Of a DNA stretch of 64,000 nt, positions 45,744-54,242 are shown one piece after another (the stretch's first letter is position 1; every line of letters begins with the position of its first letter). Under the pieces are notes generated by a model that was not told the DNA's origin, did no database searches, and saw only the letters and a program-made list of their open reading frames with translations. The stretch comes from Cryobacterium shii (lineage in GTDB: Bacteria > Actinomycetota > Actinomycetes > Actinomycetales > Microbacteriaceae): the NCBI RefSeq assembly GCF_004402595.1, contig NZ_SOFY01000005.1, positions 27,694-91,693 of the forward strand, given 5' to 3'. The translations under genes and the position numbers were made by a program.

Positions 45744-46475
45744 TCACCGCGGCGTGCGCAGGCCGAGCCGCACCAGGGCGATGCGCACCACCAGGAACCA
45801 GGCCGGCATCAGCAGGCCGTAGCCCAGATAGAACGAGGGAACCACCTGCCGCAGCGCCTCACCGGCGACGCCGAAGACCCCGGCGGCCACTCCCAGCCAG
45901 CCGATCCAGCGCGGCAGAGCGCTGTGCAGCATCGCCAGCGAGATGAGCAGGATGCCCGCCGCGGACAGCACACCGACGATGGCCGGGGTGTTGTTCTCTC
46001 CCAGGATCGCCTCCGCTGCCGTGGCGAAGCGCGCACGCTCGGTGTCTGAGGTTGCCTCCGAATGGCGGCCGCTCAGGTAGACCAGGGTGAGCGAGCCCCG
46101 GCTGGTGACGGGGATGGCCAGGAACGACGCCCAGGACAGGCCGCCGACCACCGCGCCGATCAGAGCCAGGCTACGATTTGTCGGCGCCAGCGCCACGAAC
46201 AGGGCCACGAAGGTGAGCACCGCCAGCATGTTCGGCAGCAGCCAGAGCACCTGCTCGGCCACGTAGACCGACTTGTTCGTCGCGATGAACTCGAGCGTTT
46301 CCGCGCCGCCGTCGACCGGTGGCGGCGACACGGTGTCCAGTGTGATGGCCGCGATCAGCAACAGGATGAAGCCGACGGATGCGCCGCCCGCCACCAGATA
46401 CAGGGTGCGCCACGAGTTGATGCCCTCGGCCGCCCGGGCGGAGTCGCCCACGGGCCTCACGTTGCGCTCGGTCAT
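45744..46475 (-). CDS. Integral membrane protein (DUF4386-like)
   Basis: A 243-residue protein with six predicted membrane helices (for example YLVAGGASVGFILLLIAAIT, LAVLTFVALFVAL, SLALIGAVVGGLSWASFLA). Length and layout resemble DUF4386 proteins, whose function is unknown; the assignment is tentative. Start ATG 46475. A tract of eleven 9-base repeats lies immediately upstream, in the likely promoter or leader. Confidence 0.65.
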   Translation of the reverse strand: MTERNVRPVGDSARAAEGINSWRTLYLVAGGASVGFILLLIAAITLDTVSPPPVDGGAETLEFIATNKSVYVAEQVLWLLPNMLAVLTFVALFVALAPTNRSLALIGAVVGGLSWASFLAIPVTSRGSLTLVYLSGRHSEATSDTERARFATAAEAILGENNTPAIVGVLSAAGILLISLAMLHSALPRWIGWLGVAAGVFGVAGEALRQVVPSFYLGYGLLMPAWFLVVRIALVRLGLRTPR

Positions 46476-46500
46476 GCGGCACCCGCGTCACGTTCGGCAC

Positions 46501-46600
46501 GTGCGTCACGTGCGTCACGTGCGTCACGTGCGTCACGTGCGTCACGTGCGTCACGTGCGTCACGTGCGTCACGTGCGTCACGTGCGTCACGTGCGTCACG
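46501..46600. repeat. Eleven perfect tandem copies of GTGCGTCAC
   Basis: The 9-base unit GTGCGTCAC repeats eleven times without error; each junction recreates the palindrome CACGTG. It starts 25 bases upstream of the DUF4386-like start codon. Degenerate copies extend a few units to the left. A protein-binding array or a variable-number tandem repeat are the main readings. Confidence 0.92.
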
Positions 46601-46761
46601 GACGATTCGTTGCATCCCGCCAACTTCCCTGCGCTCGATGGTGCCCGCGGCCGGCGTCGGCCGGCCCGGCACTGCTCGTGACAGTGTGCGCGCGGGAGCG
46701 CCCGGGGTCAACGGGTCAGGCTGCAGGCTCGAGGATTCCCCGTCCCGGCCGTCGAACTCGC

Positions 46762-46820
46762 CTGAGGGGTCCCAAATCGACCTTCCGGAGGCCCGGGAAG
46801 GTCGATTTGGGACCCCTCAG
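46762..46820. repeat. Palindromic repeat family C, copy 1
   Basis: A perfect hairpin with 25-base arms (46762-46786, 46796-46820) beginning CTGAGGGGTCCCAAATCG and a nine-base loop. Its right end contains the stop codon of the DUF2207-type gene (46817-46819). Confidence 0.95.
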
Positions 46821-47863
46821 CGGCTGGCGGGCGAACCGCCGGGCAGGGTGGCGGACTTGGCGACCGAGCCGATCAGTCCGGTCACGGCAGCGTTGAAGGC
46901 GGTCGCGCTGAAATCGCCCTGCAACATGAGCCAGCCCGGTTTCGGTGCACCCTGCTCGTAGAGCACGACGAGCTCCCTGGCCCAGTCGCGCTCGACGCCC
47001 CAGAGCACCGCGAAGGGGAGCAACTTCTCAGAGAGCCTAACCAGTTCGACGGTGTCGGGTGCGCCGGCGGCATCCGTCTTCACAGCCGGCGGCGCGTCGT
47101 CGGCGCTCTGCACCAGCCGCACGCGGTCTGCCTGGGCGAGCCCGAGGAAGATCTTCAGACCCTTGAGATGGTCGCGCTGTTCGGCACCCGCCTCGGTGAG
47201 CTGCGGCGTGGCCGCGGCGAAACGGTTGGCGAGGTAGATGCAGATCGCGGCGATGCCGACGAACGGAACCACCTTGCCGAGCTGGCCGGATCCCGCGCTC
47301 TGCACCACCGCACCGAAGATGACCAGGGTCGGCAGCAGCACGGCGGCCATCACGATGACGATCAGCTTGCCGCCGCGGCCGACCATCAGAGCCCGCCAGC
47401 CGCGGGCCGTAACCAGGTCCCTCGCCGCCCTGGGGCAGGAGCGCAGCTGGGCCGCCAGCGCCCGGTCGGTAACCCCGAGTTCGCGCACGCCGCCGACCGC
47501 CAGTCCGGGGAACAGCGCCTCGAGCAGCTGGCGTTCCAGGGTGTGCACGCCCTTCACGGTCAGCAGCTGCAGCGTGTAGGCGCCTCCGCCGGCACTGACC
47601 GGGAAGGCGAGGATGCGCACCTTGCCGCGCACCGCCAGGCTCACCAGCTGCGCGGCGACGGCCGTCGTCGGCCGATTCACGAGGTCGGCCGCCTCCAGCA
47701 GGTTGTAGCCCGTCGGCACCTCGTACCGGGCGATCACGGCGCCCCGGCCCGCGGCGCCGCGCTGTCCGAAGCGGCGACGGAGGTAGGCGGCCGCGACGCC
47801 GAGGAGGCTGACGGCCGACAGGATGATGATCAGGGACGTCTCGGCGTCTGCGGTCGGTTGCAT
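46817..47863 (-). CDS. DUF2207-type membrane protein lacking the extracellular domain
   Basis: A 348-residue paralogue of the next gene. It has one N-terminal membrane helix (ILSAVSLLGVAAAYLRRRF), then the cytoplasmic domain with ARYEVPTGYNLLEAADLVNR and LVSLAVRGKVRILAF, a second pair of helices and LTEAGAEQRDHLKGLKIFL, and ends without the usual Gly-rich tail. The signal peptide and extracellular DUF2207 domain of full-length members are absent. ATG 47863 is the plausible start; a longer frame to 47938 is rich in rare residues. Function of the family is unknown. Confidence 0.78.
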   Translation of the reverse strand: MQPTADAETSLIIILSAVSLLGVAAAYLRRRFGQRGAAGRGAVIARYEVPTGYNLLEAADLVNRPTTAVAAQLVSLAVRGKVRILAFPVSAGGGAYTLQLLTVKGVHTLERQLLEALFPGLAVGGVRELGVTDRALAAQLRSCPRAARDLVTARGWRALMVGRGGKLIVIVMAAVLLPTLVIFGAVVQSAGSGQLGKVVPFVGIAAICIYLANRFAAATPQLTEAGAEQRDHLKGLKIFLGLAQADRVRLVQSADDAPPAVKTDAAGAPDTVELVRLSEKLLPFAVLWGVERDWARELVVLYEQGAPKPGWLMLQGDFSATAFNAAVTGLIGSVAKSATLPGGSPASR

Positions 47864-47885
47864 GGTGCAGCTCCAATGTCTGGCG

Positions 47886-47945
47886 GCGCCTGAAGCCTCG
47901 ACGCGGCGAAACGGCGCCGAGACGTGATGCCCCCACAACAGCCGC
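47886..47945. promoter_or_regulatory. Conserved leader palindrome, copy 1
   Basis: GCCTCGACGCGGCGAAACGGCGCCGAG is an imperfect hairpin with a CGAAA loop located 25-85 bases upstream of the truncated DUF2207 gene. The same layout occurs before the neighbouring paralogue, while intervening sequence differs. Confidence 0.55.
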
Positions 47946-48007
47946 TCAGTACAGGCTAGTACGGGCGGTCGGGCCGTCGCGGCCCGGCAACTGCTCTGCT
48001 GACGCGG

Positions 48008-48066
48008 CTGAGGGGTCCCAAATCGACCTTCCGGAGCCCCGGGAAGGTCGATTTGGGACCCCTCAG
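48008..48066. repeat. Palindromic repeat family C, copy 2
   Basis: The same 59-base hairpin as copy 1, differing at one loop base (58 of 59 identical). It lies eight bases past the stop of the damaged DUF2207 gene. Confidence 0.95.
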
Positions 48067-48073
48067 GGTGGAG

Positions 48074-49665
48074 CTAGCGGCCGCCGCCACCGCCTCCGCC
48101 GCCACCGCCGCCGGAATGCCCGCCTCGGCGAGCTCGAGGTAAACCTTGATGCCCTTGAGGTAGTCGCGCGGTTCGGCGCCGGCCTCGGTCAGTTTCGCCC
48201 GGTCCGGTGCCAGCCAGCCGGCCGCGATGACGCAGAACGCGGCGATAAAGACTCACGGCACCACTTCGCCGTACTGCGGGGAGCCGTTGATCAGCGCCAT
48301 CCCGATCAGGATGACCAGAGCGGGGACCAGCACGACGGACATGCCGATGCCGATCCAGTGGCCGCCGCGGCCGGCTGCCTTGGCCCGCCAACCGCGGGCG
48401 ATGACCGACAGCTTCGCGGCGTGGAGGAACCCGCTCAGCTTGGTCGCGAGCGTGCTGTTGACGGCCCCGATCTCCCGCGTCACGCCGATCGCCCCGTGCG
48501 GGAACAGGGCTGTCAGCAGCTGGCTTTCCTGGGCGTCCACACCCTCACGGGTGAGCAGTTGCAGCGTGTAGTCCCCGCCGCCCCTCGTGACCGGGTAGTC
48601 GAGGATGCGCACCTTGCCGCGCACCGCGAGGCTCACGAGTTGCGCGGCGATGGCCGTCTTCTGCCGATTCACGAGGTCGGCCGCCTCCAGCAGGTTGTAG
48701 CCCTTGGGCACGCTGTACTGGGCGATGATGGCGCCCCGCCCGCGCGCATCGCGCACCGCGAGCCGGCGATAGCCCCAGGCCGCACCGACGCCGAGGATGC
48801 TGACGCCCAGCACGAGGAACGCCAGCACCGTCGCGGGGTCCACCCCGCTGTCGGAATAGCCGCCGTCGGAGTACCCGTCACCGCTGTAGCCGGCCGAGGC
48901 CGGCACCTGCAGGAACGTGCCGGGCTGGAACCCGATAGCGACGGTGACGTTCTCGCGCGGACCGAGGGTGCGCTCGGACGAGGCGAACAGCTGGCCGGTG
49001 GTGCCGGGCACCGCGGCATCCGGTGTCTGGGTGATCTCGCACCGCGTGGTGTCCGCCTGAACCCCGGAGTAGCAGGCGTAATTGCCGGTGAGGAACTCGG
49101 CGATGCCGGGGTCGACGTGCACGCGCGCGGTGACGGAGCCGAAGGGCTGGTCGAACCCGGTGCCGTTGGTGTCCCAGTAGAGTTCGTCGTTCTTGGTGTC
49201 GGCGAATGCGCGCACCACGTTCTGCTGCGTGTAGGTGATCGTGTAGGTCTGCGAGCCGCGCACGAACTCGTCGGTGCCGAGCGGCACCTCGGTGATGCTG
49301 CCGCGGTCGAGGGCCTCGAAGTTCACGGGCGCACCGGTGGCGTCGGTGACGGATTCGACGGTGGTGTGCAAAGGCACCCCGTTGTAGTCGTTTGGGAGGA
49401 GCCGCACCATTCCGCGGTTCTGGTCGAAGTTCGGGAACTTCGCCACGAAGGTTTCCACGGTGCGCAGGGTGGAGTGCCCGGCGTCGTCACGGGAGAGGTA
49501 GTAGTCGGCGTCGAAGGAGGTGAACGTGAAGTCGCTGGTGTCCGCGGAGGCGGCCAGCGGCATCCCGAGTGCCAGCGCGGTGGCGACGGCGAGCGCGGCG
49601 ACTACCCGAACAAATCGCCGCCCGCGTCGCCGCAACGGATGTCTGGTCGGTGCGTTCCCGTGCAT
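48074..49665 (-). pseudogene. DUF2207-family membrane protein, disrupted
   Basis: From ATG 49665 the frame gives a signal peptide (VAALAVATALALGMPLAASA), the extracellular DUF2207 domain with TKNDELYWDTNGTGFDQPFG, a membrane helix near residue 285 and the cytoplasmic ARGRGAIIAQYSVPKGYNLL. An in-frame TGA at 48253-48255 interrupts before FIAAFCVIAAGWLAPDRAKL. Farther on, YLELAEA meets the Gly-only tail (SGGGGGGGGGGGR, stop 48074) in another frame, lacking about 130 residues expected between them. So a nonsense change and a deletion are both present. Full-length members are envelope proteins of unknown function. Confidence 0.75.
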
Positions 49666-49699
49666 GCTGCGGCTCCCCCTGGTTCAACCGGAGCCGGGA

Positions 49700-49757
49700 G
49701 CCTCGCCGCGGCGAAACCGCGCCGAGGCGTGCCGCCCCCGCAACATCCGTTGTCAGA
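49700..49757. promoter_or_regulatory. Conserved leader palindrome, copy 2
   Basis: GCCTCGCCGCGGCGAAACCGCG forms an 11-base near-perfect stem with CCGAGG and a CGAAA loop, 40-90 bases upstream of the DUF2207 start. It matches the leader at 47886-47945. Confidence 0.55.
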
Positions 49758-49777
49758 AGGCTAGCGGAGGGTTCCCC

Positions 49778-49851
49778 CGTTTCCCGCGGTCCGGCCGCAA
49801 CGCCGCCGCGTCCCGCGCCTTGCACGTTTCCCGCGGTCCGGCCGCAACGCC
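49778..49851. repeat. 27-bp direct repeat
   Basis: Two identical 27-base copies (49778-49804 and 49825-49851), beginning CGTTTCCCGCGGTCCGG, are separated by 20 bases in the gap between the DUF2207 and transglycosylase genes. Confidence 0.85.
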
Positions 49852-49863
49852 CCCCACGCAGCG

Positions 49864-49926
49864 CGCCGAGCCGTGAGTCTGGCCCCATTTGTCGGTGAAA
49901 ACAGGGGCGCAACTCACGGCTCGGCG
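49864..49926. repeat. Inverted repeat E
   Basis: Perfect 15-base arms CGCCGAGCCGTGAGT and ACTCACGGCTCGGCG with a 33-base centre that can pair through GCCCC/GGGGC. It lies 44 bases past the transglycosylase stop on the minus strand and may act as its terminator. Confidence 0.8.
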
Positions 49927-49969
49927 AGGTGGTGCGGACGTGTCGGGGTCAGGTCCGGGGGTCAGAGCA

Positions 49970-50863
49970 TCAGTACCAGTTGACGGCCTGCGAGTGCGCC
50001 CAGGCGGCGCACGGCGTGCCGTAGGAGGAGGCCTTGATGTACTGCAGGCCCCAGGCGATCTGCGTGGTCGCGTTGGTGGCCCAGTCGGTTCCGGCCGAGG
50101 CCATCTTGCTGCCGGGCAGCGCCTGCGGGATGCCGGTGGCACCGCCGTTGGAGTTGACGGCGTCGTACTTCCACTCGGATTCCTTCTGCCACAACTGGCT
50201 CAGGCAGGAGAACTGGTCACTGCCCCAGCCGTACTGGCTCAAGGCCATGGCCTGGGCGGTGGCCTTCGCGCCGGCGGGGGTGTTGCCCGCCGCGAGCGAC
50301 GTGACCCGGTTGGCTTCGGCTGCCGCGGCCGCGGCGACCGCGGCTGCGGCGGCGGCTCGGTCGGCCTCGGCGGCCGCAGCGGCCAGCGCCGTGGTCTCCG
50401 TCTTGGTCTTGCTGGTCAGGGACGAGATCTCGTCGAGAGGCAGAACCTCGTAGCCGGCCAGGGAGCTGGTCACCTGGGTGAGGGCGGAGGCATCCGCTTT
50501 GCCCTGCGTCGCGGAAAGGACTTGGTTGGCCTGGTCCAGGGCGACGGATGCGTTGTGCTGCGTGTGCGCCTTGGCTATGCCGTGATAGGCGTCGAGCTGT
50601 TCGGGGTGCACGCCGGTGCTCTCGGCCAGCGCGGCCGTGGCGGACACGCGGTCCTGGGCGGCGACCGCGGACTGAGTCGCGAACGTGCCGCCGACGACGA
50701 GCCCGGCGATGGCCAGCGCACTGCCGGCGAGGATCGCGATGCGGTGCGGCTTCTTGAGCGTGTGGCGGGCGCCGGTGTTGGTGTCGTTGCTGCTGGCCGT
50801 GCTGTTGCTGAACTTGTTCTGTGCTGCGAAGCGGATGATTTTTTCTTCGGGTGTTTCTGGCAT
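49970..50863 (-). CDS. Secreted lytic-transglycosylase-like protein
   Basis: A 297-residue protein. A cytoplasmic N-terminus (MPETPEEKIIRFAAQNKF) precedes one membrane helix or signal anchor (IAILAGSALAIAGLVVGGTF), a coiled, Ala-rich region (residues 90-220) and a C-terminal lysozyme-like domain: CLSQLWQKESEWKYDAVNSN holds the catalytic glutamate, followed by GGATGIPQALPGSKM and IAWGLQYIKASSYG. It belongs to the actinobacterial transglycosylase/Rpf-like group that cuts peptidoglycan. ATG 50863 is chosen over 50893 from the conserved MPETPEEKI start. A structured 130-base leader lies upstream. Confidence 0.85.
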   Translation of the reverse strand: MPETPEEKIIRFAAQNKFSNSTASSNDTNTGARHTLKKPHRIAILAGSALAIAGLVVGGTFATQSAVAAQDRVSATAALAESTGVHPEQLDAYHGIAKAHTQHNASVALDQANQVLSATQGKADASALTQVTSSLAGYEVLPLDEISSLTSKTKTETTALAAAAAEADRAAAAAAVAAAAAAEANRVTSLAAGNTPAGAKATAQAMALSQYGWGSDQFSCLSQLWQKESEWKYDAVNSNGGATGIPQALPGSKMASAGTDWATNATTQIAWGLQYIKASSYGTPCAAWAHSQAVNWY

Positions 50864-51060
50864 GTTTGTGCGAATAACCTTCGGGTGACGCAAGCGCGAG
50901 CGCTGGTGAGCGCCGGCTCACTGAGCGTCGGGCCTGCGCTCTCGGGGTGCGGCGCAGACGAAGCGTCAAGCATGCCTCAGGTTTCTGAACGAACCCTCAC
51001 TTATAGCTCGGAAAGTCATGTGTGCCAGGGGCTTGACACCGGCCTGGGCAGTCTATTCGC
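50864..51060 (-). promoter_or_regulatory. Promoter and structured leader of the transglycosylase gene
   Basis: On the minus strand a TATAAG box (near 51001) follows AT-rich DNA. Between it and the start are stems CTGCGC/GCGCAG, GTGAGC-CGGC-GCTCAC and GACGC/GCGTC. Genes of this class are often under riboswitch control in actinobacteria, but I do not see the ydaO consensus. A further stretch to 51363 holds no clear gene except the doubtful frame at 51016. Confidence 0.35.
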
Positions 51061-51231
51061 CGCAGGAGCTGCCCGGGGATGCGGTGGCGAACACCTGATG
51101 AGAAGGAAGATTTTCTCGGCGAGCAGGTTCCGCAGCGCTGCGAGGTCGGGCATCCGGTTCTGCTGGGATGTGCACCCCTCAAAGTCGTCGGTTCCCAGGT
51201 ATTTCAGGGACTCGCCCACTCTTCGCGCCAT
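51016..51231 (-). CDS. Doubtful small protein (71 aa)
   Basis: A frame from ATG 51231 reads MARRVGESLKYLGTDDFEG and then RMPDLAALRNLLAEKIFLLI before a Pro/Arg-rich end. The first 45 residues look protein-like; the tail overlaps the transglycosylase promoter. No family recognised. It might be the remnant of a longer gene. Confidence 0.22.
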   Translation of the reverse strand: MARRVGESLKYLGTDDFEGCTSQQNRMPDLAALRNLLAEKIFLLIRCSPPHPRAAPAANRLPRPVSSPWHT

Positions 51232-51363
51232 TCCGACGCCCGCTGGCGGGTGTTGCGCCGGGACCGGGTAGGCGTCAGGCTGGGCGACAATGTGACGGGG
51301 CGGCCGAGCTGAGCTGAGCCGAACCGGGCCACTGCCACTGCCACCCACGACGAGGGAGCCCCG

Positions 51364-52140
51364 ATGATCCAGACCGTGCAATCCGCCGACGGAACCAGCA
51401 TCGCCTACGAGAAGAGTGGATCCGGCCCCGCGCTGATCCTGGTCGGCGGCGCGTTCAACACCCGACAGTCCCCCGGGCCGCTCGTGCCACCGCTCGCCGA
51501 GCACTTCACCGTCTACACCTACGACCGCCGCGGCCGCGGGTACAGCACCGACGTGGCGCCGTATGCCACCGATCGCGAGGTCGAGGATCTCGCCGCCCTG
51601 ATCGACGCGGCCGGCGGGACCGCGATGCTGTACGGGCACTCGTCGGGTGCCATCCTGGGGCTGCTCGCGGCGGCGAGCGGCCTTCCGATCACTCGCCTCG
51701 CCGCATACGAGCCGCCCTTCACCGCGGAGGAGCGCGGGTCGGGGCCCCTCGATGGCTGGGGAGCAAGCGTGCAAGCCGCCTTGGATGACGGCGACCGCGC
51801 CCGGGCCGCCCAGCTCTTCATGCTGGGCACGGGTGCCGATCCGGCGATGGTCGCGGGGATGTCCGAGTCGCCCTGGTGGCCGGGCCTGCTGGCCATTGCG
51901 CACACCCTCCCATACGATCTGGCCCTGACCGGTGATGGCCTGGTTCCCGCCGGCCGCTTGGCGAGGATCCCCGTTCCCGTCCTCGTCGTCGTCGGGGGCG
52001 ACAGCCCGCCGTGGGCCGCCGCAGCCGCCGGGGCGGTGGCGCGCGCGGTGCCCGGCGCCACCCAGGTCACCCTCGACGGGCAGACCCACAACGTGGATGC
52101 CGCCGCGCTGGCCCCGGTGCTGATCGACTTCTTCGGGTAG
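51364..52140 (+). CDS. Alpha/beta hydrolase
   Basis: A 258-residue alpha/beta hydrolase: VGGAFNTRQ near the oxyanion hole, YDRRGRGYSTDV, nucleophile serine in MLYGHSSGAILGLLA and histidine in DGQTHNVDAA. No signal peptide. The start ATG 51364 follows GAGGGAG at a good distance. It resembles small esterases and haloperoxidase-like enzymes; the substrate is unknown. Convergent with the MFS gene. Confidence 0.88.
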   Translation: MIQTVQSADGTSIAYEKSGSGPALILVGGAFNTRQSPGPLVPPLAEHFTVYTYDRRGRGYSTDVAPYATDREVEDLAALIDAAGGTAMLYGHSSGAILGLLAAASGLPITRLAAYEPPFTAEERGSGPLDGWGASVQAALDDGDRARAAQLFMLGTGADPAMVAGMSESPWWPGLLAIAHTLPYDLALTGDGLVPAGRLARIPVPVLVVVGGDSPPWAAAAAGAVARAVPGATQVTLDGQTHNVDAAALAPVLIDFFG

Positions 52141-52179
52141 CCAGCGCCGCGTCTGCACCGCCCGATGCGATGCGCGGGG

Positions 52180-52225
52180 GCTGCGCCGCTACGCGGGTGG
52201 CGTGCCACGCGCGCAGCGGCGCAGC
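52180..52225. terminator. Near-perfect 46-bp hairpin between convergent genes
   Basis: Left arm 52180-52201 and right arm 52204-52225 pair over 22 bases with two mismatches and a two-base loop; the arm starts GCTGCGCCGCT and ends GTGGC. It lies between the hydrolase and MFS stops and probably serves both. Confidence 0.7.
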
Positions 52226-52285
52226 TACCGCGCGACGGCTACCGGCGCTCGAATCAGGCGTGCACGGGCGCGGCTTCCGGCAGGC

Positions 52286-53800
52286 CTACTCCCCCGCGGC
52301 CGCCGGGCGGCGGGTGAAGAAGGCCGCGGGGATCGCGAACAGCGAGATCACCGCTCCATAGAGGAACGCGGCCTGGATGCCCGCGGCGGTGGCGGCGACA
52401 TCCGTGGCCCCGGTGGCCAGCCGCGACGCGGCGACGGATGCCATCACCGTCACGAACAGCGCCGTGCCGACCGCACCGGCGAGCTGCTGCACGGTGCCCA
52501 CGACCGCGCTGCCGTGCGAATACAGCGACGGCTTCACGGCGGCGAGGCTCGCGGTGAACAGCGGGGTGAAGAGCAGGGCGAGTCCGAAGCTGAGGGTGAC
52601 GTGGGCGGCGAGCACGAGCCAGGGCGAGCTGTTCGCGTTCAGCAGCGTCATGCCCCAGAACACGGCGCTGACGATGCTGGAGCCGGTGATCAGCAGCCGG
52701 GTAGGCCCGGACCGGTCGTAGAGGCGCCCGACGAACGGGGCGAGCAGCCCCATCAGGAGACCGCCCGGCAGCAGGAGCAGGCCCGCCTGCAGGGCGCTGA
52801 GGCCGAGCACGGTCTGCGTGTAGATGGGCAGCAGGATGATGGTGCCGAACAGGGCCATCATGCTGATCGCCATCGTCACGATGCCGAACGTGAACGTGCG
52901 CGAACGGAAGGTGCGCAGGTCGAGGAGGGCGGCATCCGTGCGCTGGAGTACCAGCTGGCGCAGGATGAACAGGGTGAGTGCGAGGGCGCCGCCCAGGATT
53001 GGCAGCCAGCCCTCGACCGACGCGATGCCGCCGGATGCGGTGCCCAGGTTGCTGAGGCCGTAGACGAGCCCGCCGAAGCCGAGCGCGGACAGCAGCACCG
53101 AGACCACGTCGATCGGCATCGTGCGCGGGGTGGTGACGTTCTTCATCAGGATGCCGCCCACGAACAGCGCGGTGAGGGCGATCGGCAGCACGAGGATGAA
53201 CATCCAGCGCCAGTCGAGCACGCTGAGGATGGCGCCCGAGATGGTGGGGCCGATGGCCGGGGCGACCGAGATGACGATGGAGATGTTGCCCATCATGCGG
53301 CCGAGGTGGGCGGGCGCGACGAGGGTCATCACCGTGGTCAGCAGCAGCGGGAACATGATCGCCGTGCCGGTGGCCTGCACGACCCGGGCGGCCAGCAGCA
53401 CCTCGAAGCCGGGCGCGACCGCGGCGATCAGGGTGCCCGTACTGAACAGCGTCATGGCCGCGATGAACACCGGCCGCGTGTTGAAGCGCTGCAGCAGGAA
53501 CCCGGTGATCGGGATCACCACGGCCATCGTGAGCATGAACGCGCTGGTCAGCCACTGCGCGGCGCTGGCCGTGATCCGCAGGTCGCTCATCAGGCGCGGC
53601 AGGGCCACGCCCATGATGGTCTCGTTCAGGATCACGACGAAGGTCGAGATCAGCAGCAGGGTGATGACGAGCCGGTTACGGATGTCGGTGGCCGCGTCGG
53701 CGGCGGATGCGTCGGCCGGGTGCGCGGCGGCATCCGTGCTCGTGGTGTCGATTTTGGTGCTGGCGTTGTTGTGGCTGGCGGCGGTGGCGGTTTCAGCCAT
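52286..53800 (-). CDS. MFS multidrug exporter (DHA2, EmrB/QacA type)
   Basis: A 504-residue transporter with 14 predicted helices. After a Ser/Ala/Asp-rich cytoplasmic start come TM1 FVVILNETIMGVALPRLMSD, the motif A-like loop GFLLQRFNTRPVFIAA and motif C (ISVAPAIGPTISGAI) of 14-helix drug/H+ antiporters. ATG 53800 is used; the frame to 53887 adds an unlikely segment. Drug or metabolite export is inferred. Palindrome F lies about 180 bases upstream. Confidence 0.9.
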   Translation of the reverse strand: MAETATAASHNNASTKIDTTSTDAAAHPADASAADAATDIRNRLVITLLLISTFVVILNETIMGVALPRLMSDLRITASAAQWLTSAFMLTMAVVIPITGFLLQRFNTRPVFIAAMTLFSTGTLIAAVAPGFEVLLAARVVQATGTAIMFPLLLTTVMTLVAPAHLGRMMGNISIVISVAPAIGPTISGAILSVLDWRWMFILVLPIALTALFVGGILMKNVTTPRTMPIDVVSVLLSALGFGGLVYGLSNLGTASGGIASVEGWLPILGGALALTLFILRQLVLQRTDAALLDLRTFRSRTFTFGIVTMAISMMALFGTIILLPIYTQTVLGLSALQAGLLLLPGGLLMGLLAPFVGRLYDRSGPTRLLITGSSIVSAVFWGMTLLNANSSPWLVLAAHVTLSFGLALLFTPLFTASLAAVKPSLYSHGSAVVGTVQQLAGAVGTALFVTVMASVAASRLATGATDVAATAAGIQAAFLYGAVISLFAIPAAFFTRRPAAAGE

Positions 53801-53980
53801 GCGAAGGTCCCGTCGGGGTCGTGCGGTCAAAACGACGTGCGGTCCAGAGGTGGTGAGGCGGTCGCTCCGGGCCGGAGCGTGGTTCATAGAGGGGGAACCC
53901 TGGCGGAGCGGGATTCATTCCGCGCCGCGTCGCGCCGGTTTTCGGGAGCCCCGGCCCGCATTCTGGGGAGCGGTCTCGGC

Positions 53981-54046
53981 GAGTGTCGCCGTTTGCGCCG
54001 AGAGTCGCCAACCCAGCGGCGATTCTCGGCAGAAACGGCGACTCTC
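53981..54046. repeat. Inverted repeat F
   Basis: Arms of 29 bases (53981-54009, 54018-54046) containing GTCGCCGTTT and AAACGGCGAC pair with four mismatches around an eight-base loop. It lies in the gap between the broken HepT gene and the MFS gene (53801-54084), which otherwise holds only the MFS promoter. Confidence 0.82.
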
Positions 54047-54084
54047 GGGCGTCGGCACGGTCGCTACGCCCGGTCGGCGATCGC

Positions 54085-54225
54085 CCTACCCGATCCCCAG
54101 CTGAGCCAGCAGCCGCGAAAAGTCCGTGACTAGGGCATTCCAGACGATCTGATAGTCGGTGTTCGCGTAGTCGTGCGTGACGAACCGGCGAGCAGCGCAT
54201 CCGTTAGGTCGAATTCGCGAGTCAT
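54085..54225 (-). pseudogene. HepT-like toxin remnant
   Basis: Only the two ends of a HepT/DUF86 protein remain: MTREFDLTDALLAG at the start and, in a different frame, VTHDYANTDYQIVWNALVTD then FSRLLAQLGIG at the end (stop 54085). The middle 60 or so residues of a normal 115-residue protein are missing. Both ends align with the intact relative at 40873-41229. Confidence 0.7.
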
Positions 54226-54242
54226 CCCGTGGCCCGAGTACC

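Noticed and set aside
46501..46600. The 9-bp repeat array as a CRISPR
   Set aside because: Units are contiguous with no spacers.
50864..51060. A cyclic di-AMP (ydaO) riboswitch before the transglycosylase gene
   Set aside because: Location fits, and stems are present, but I could not find the conserved ydaO core sequence, so it is listed only as a structured leader.
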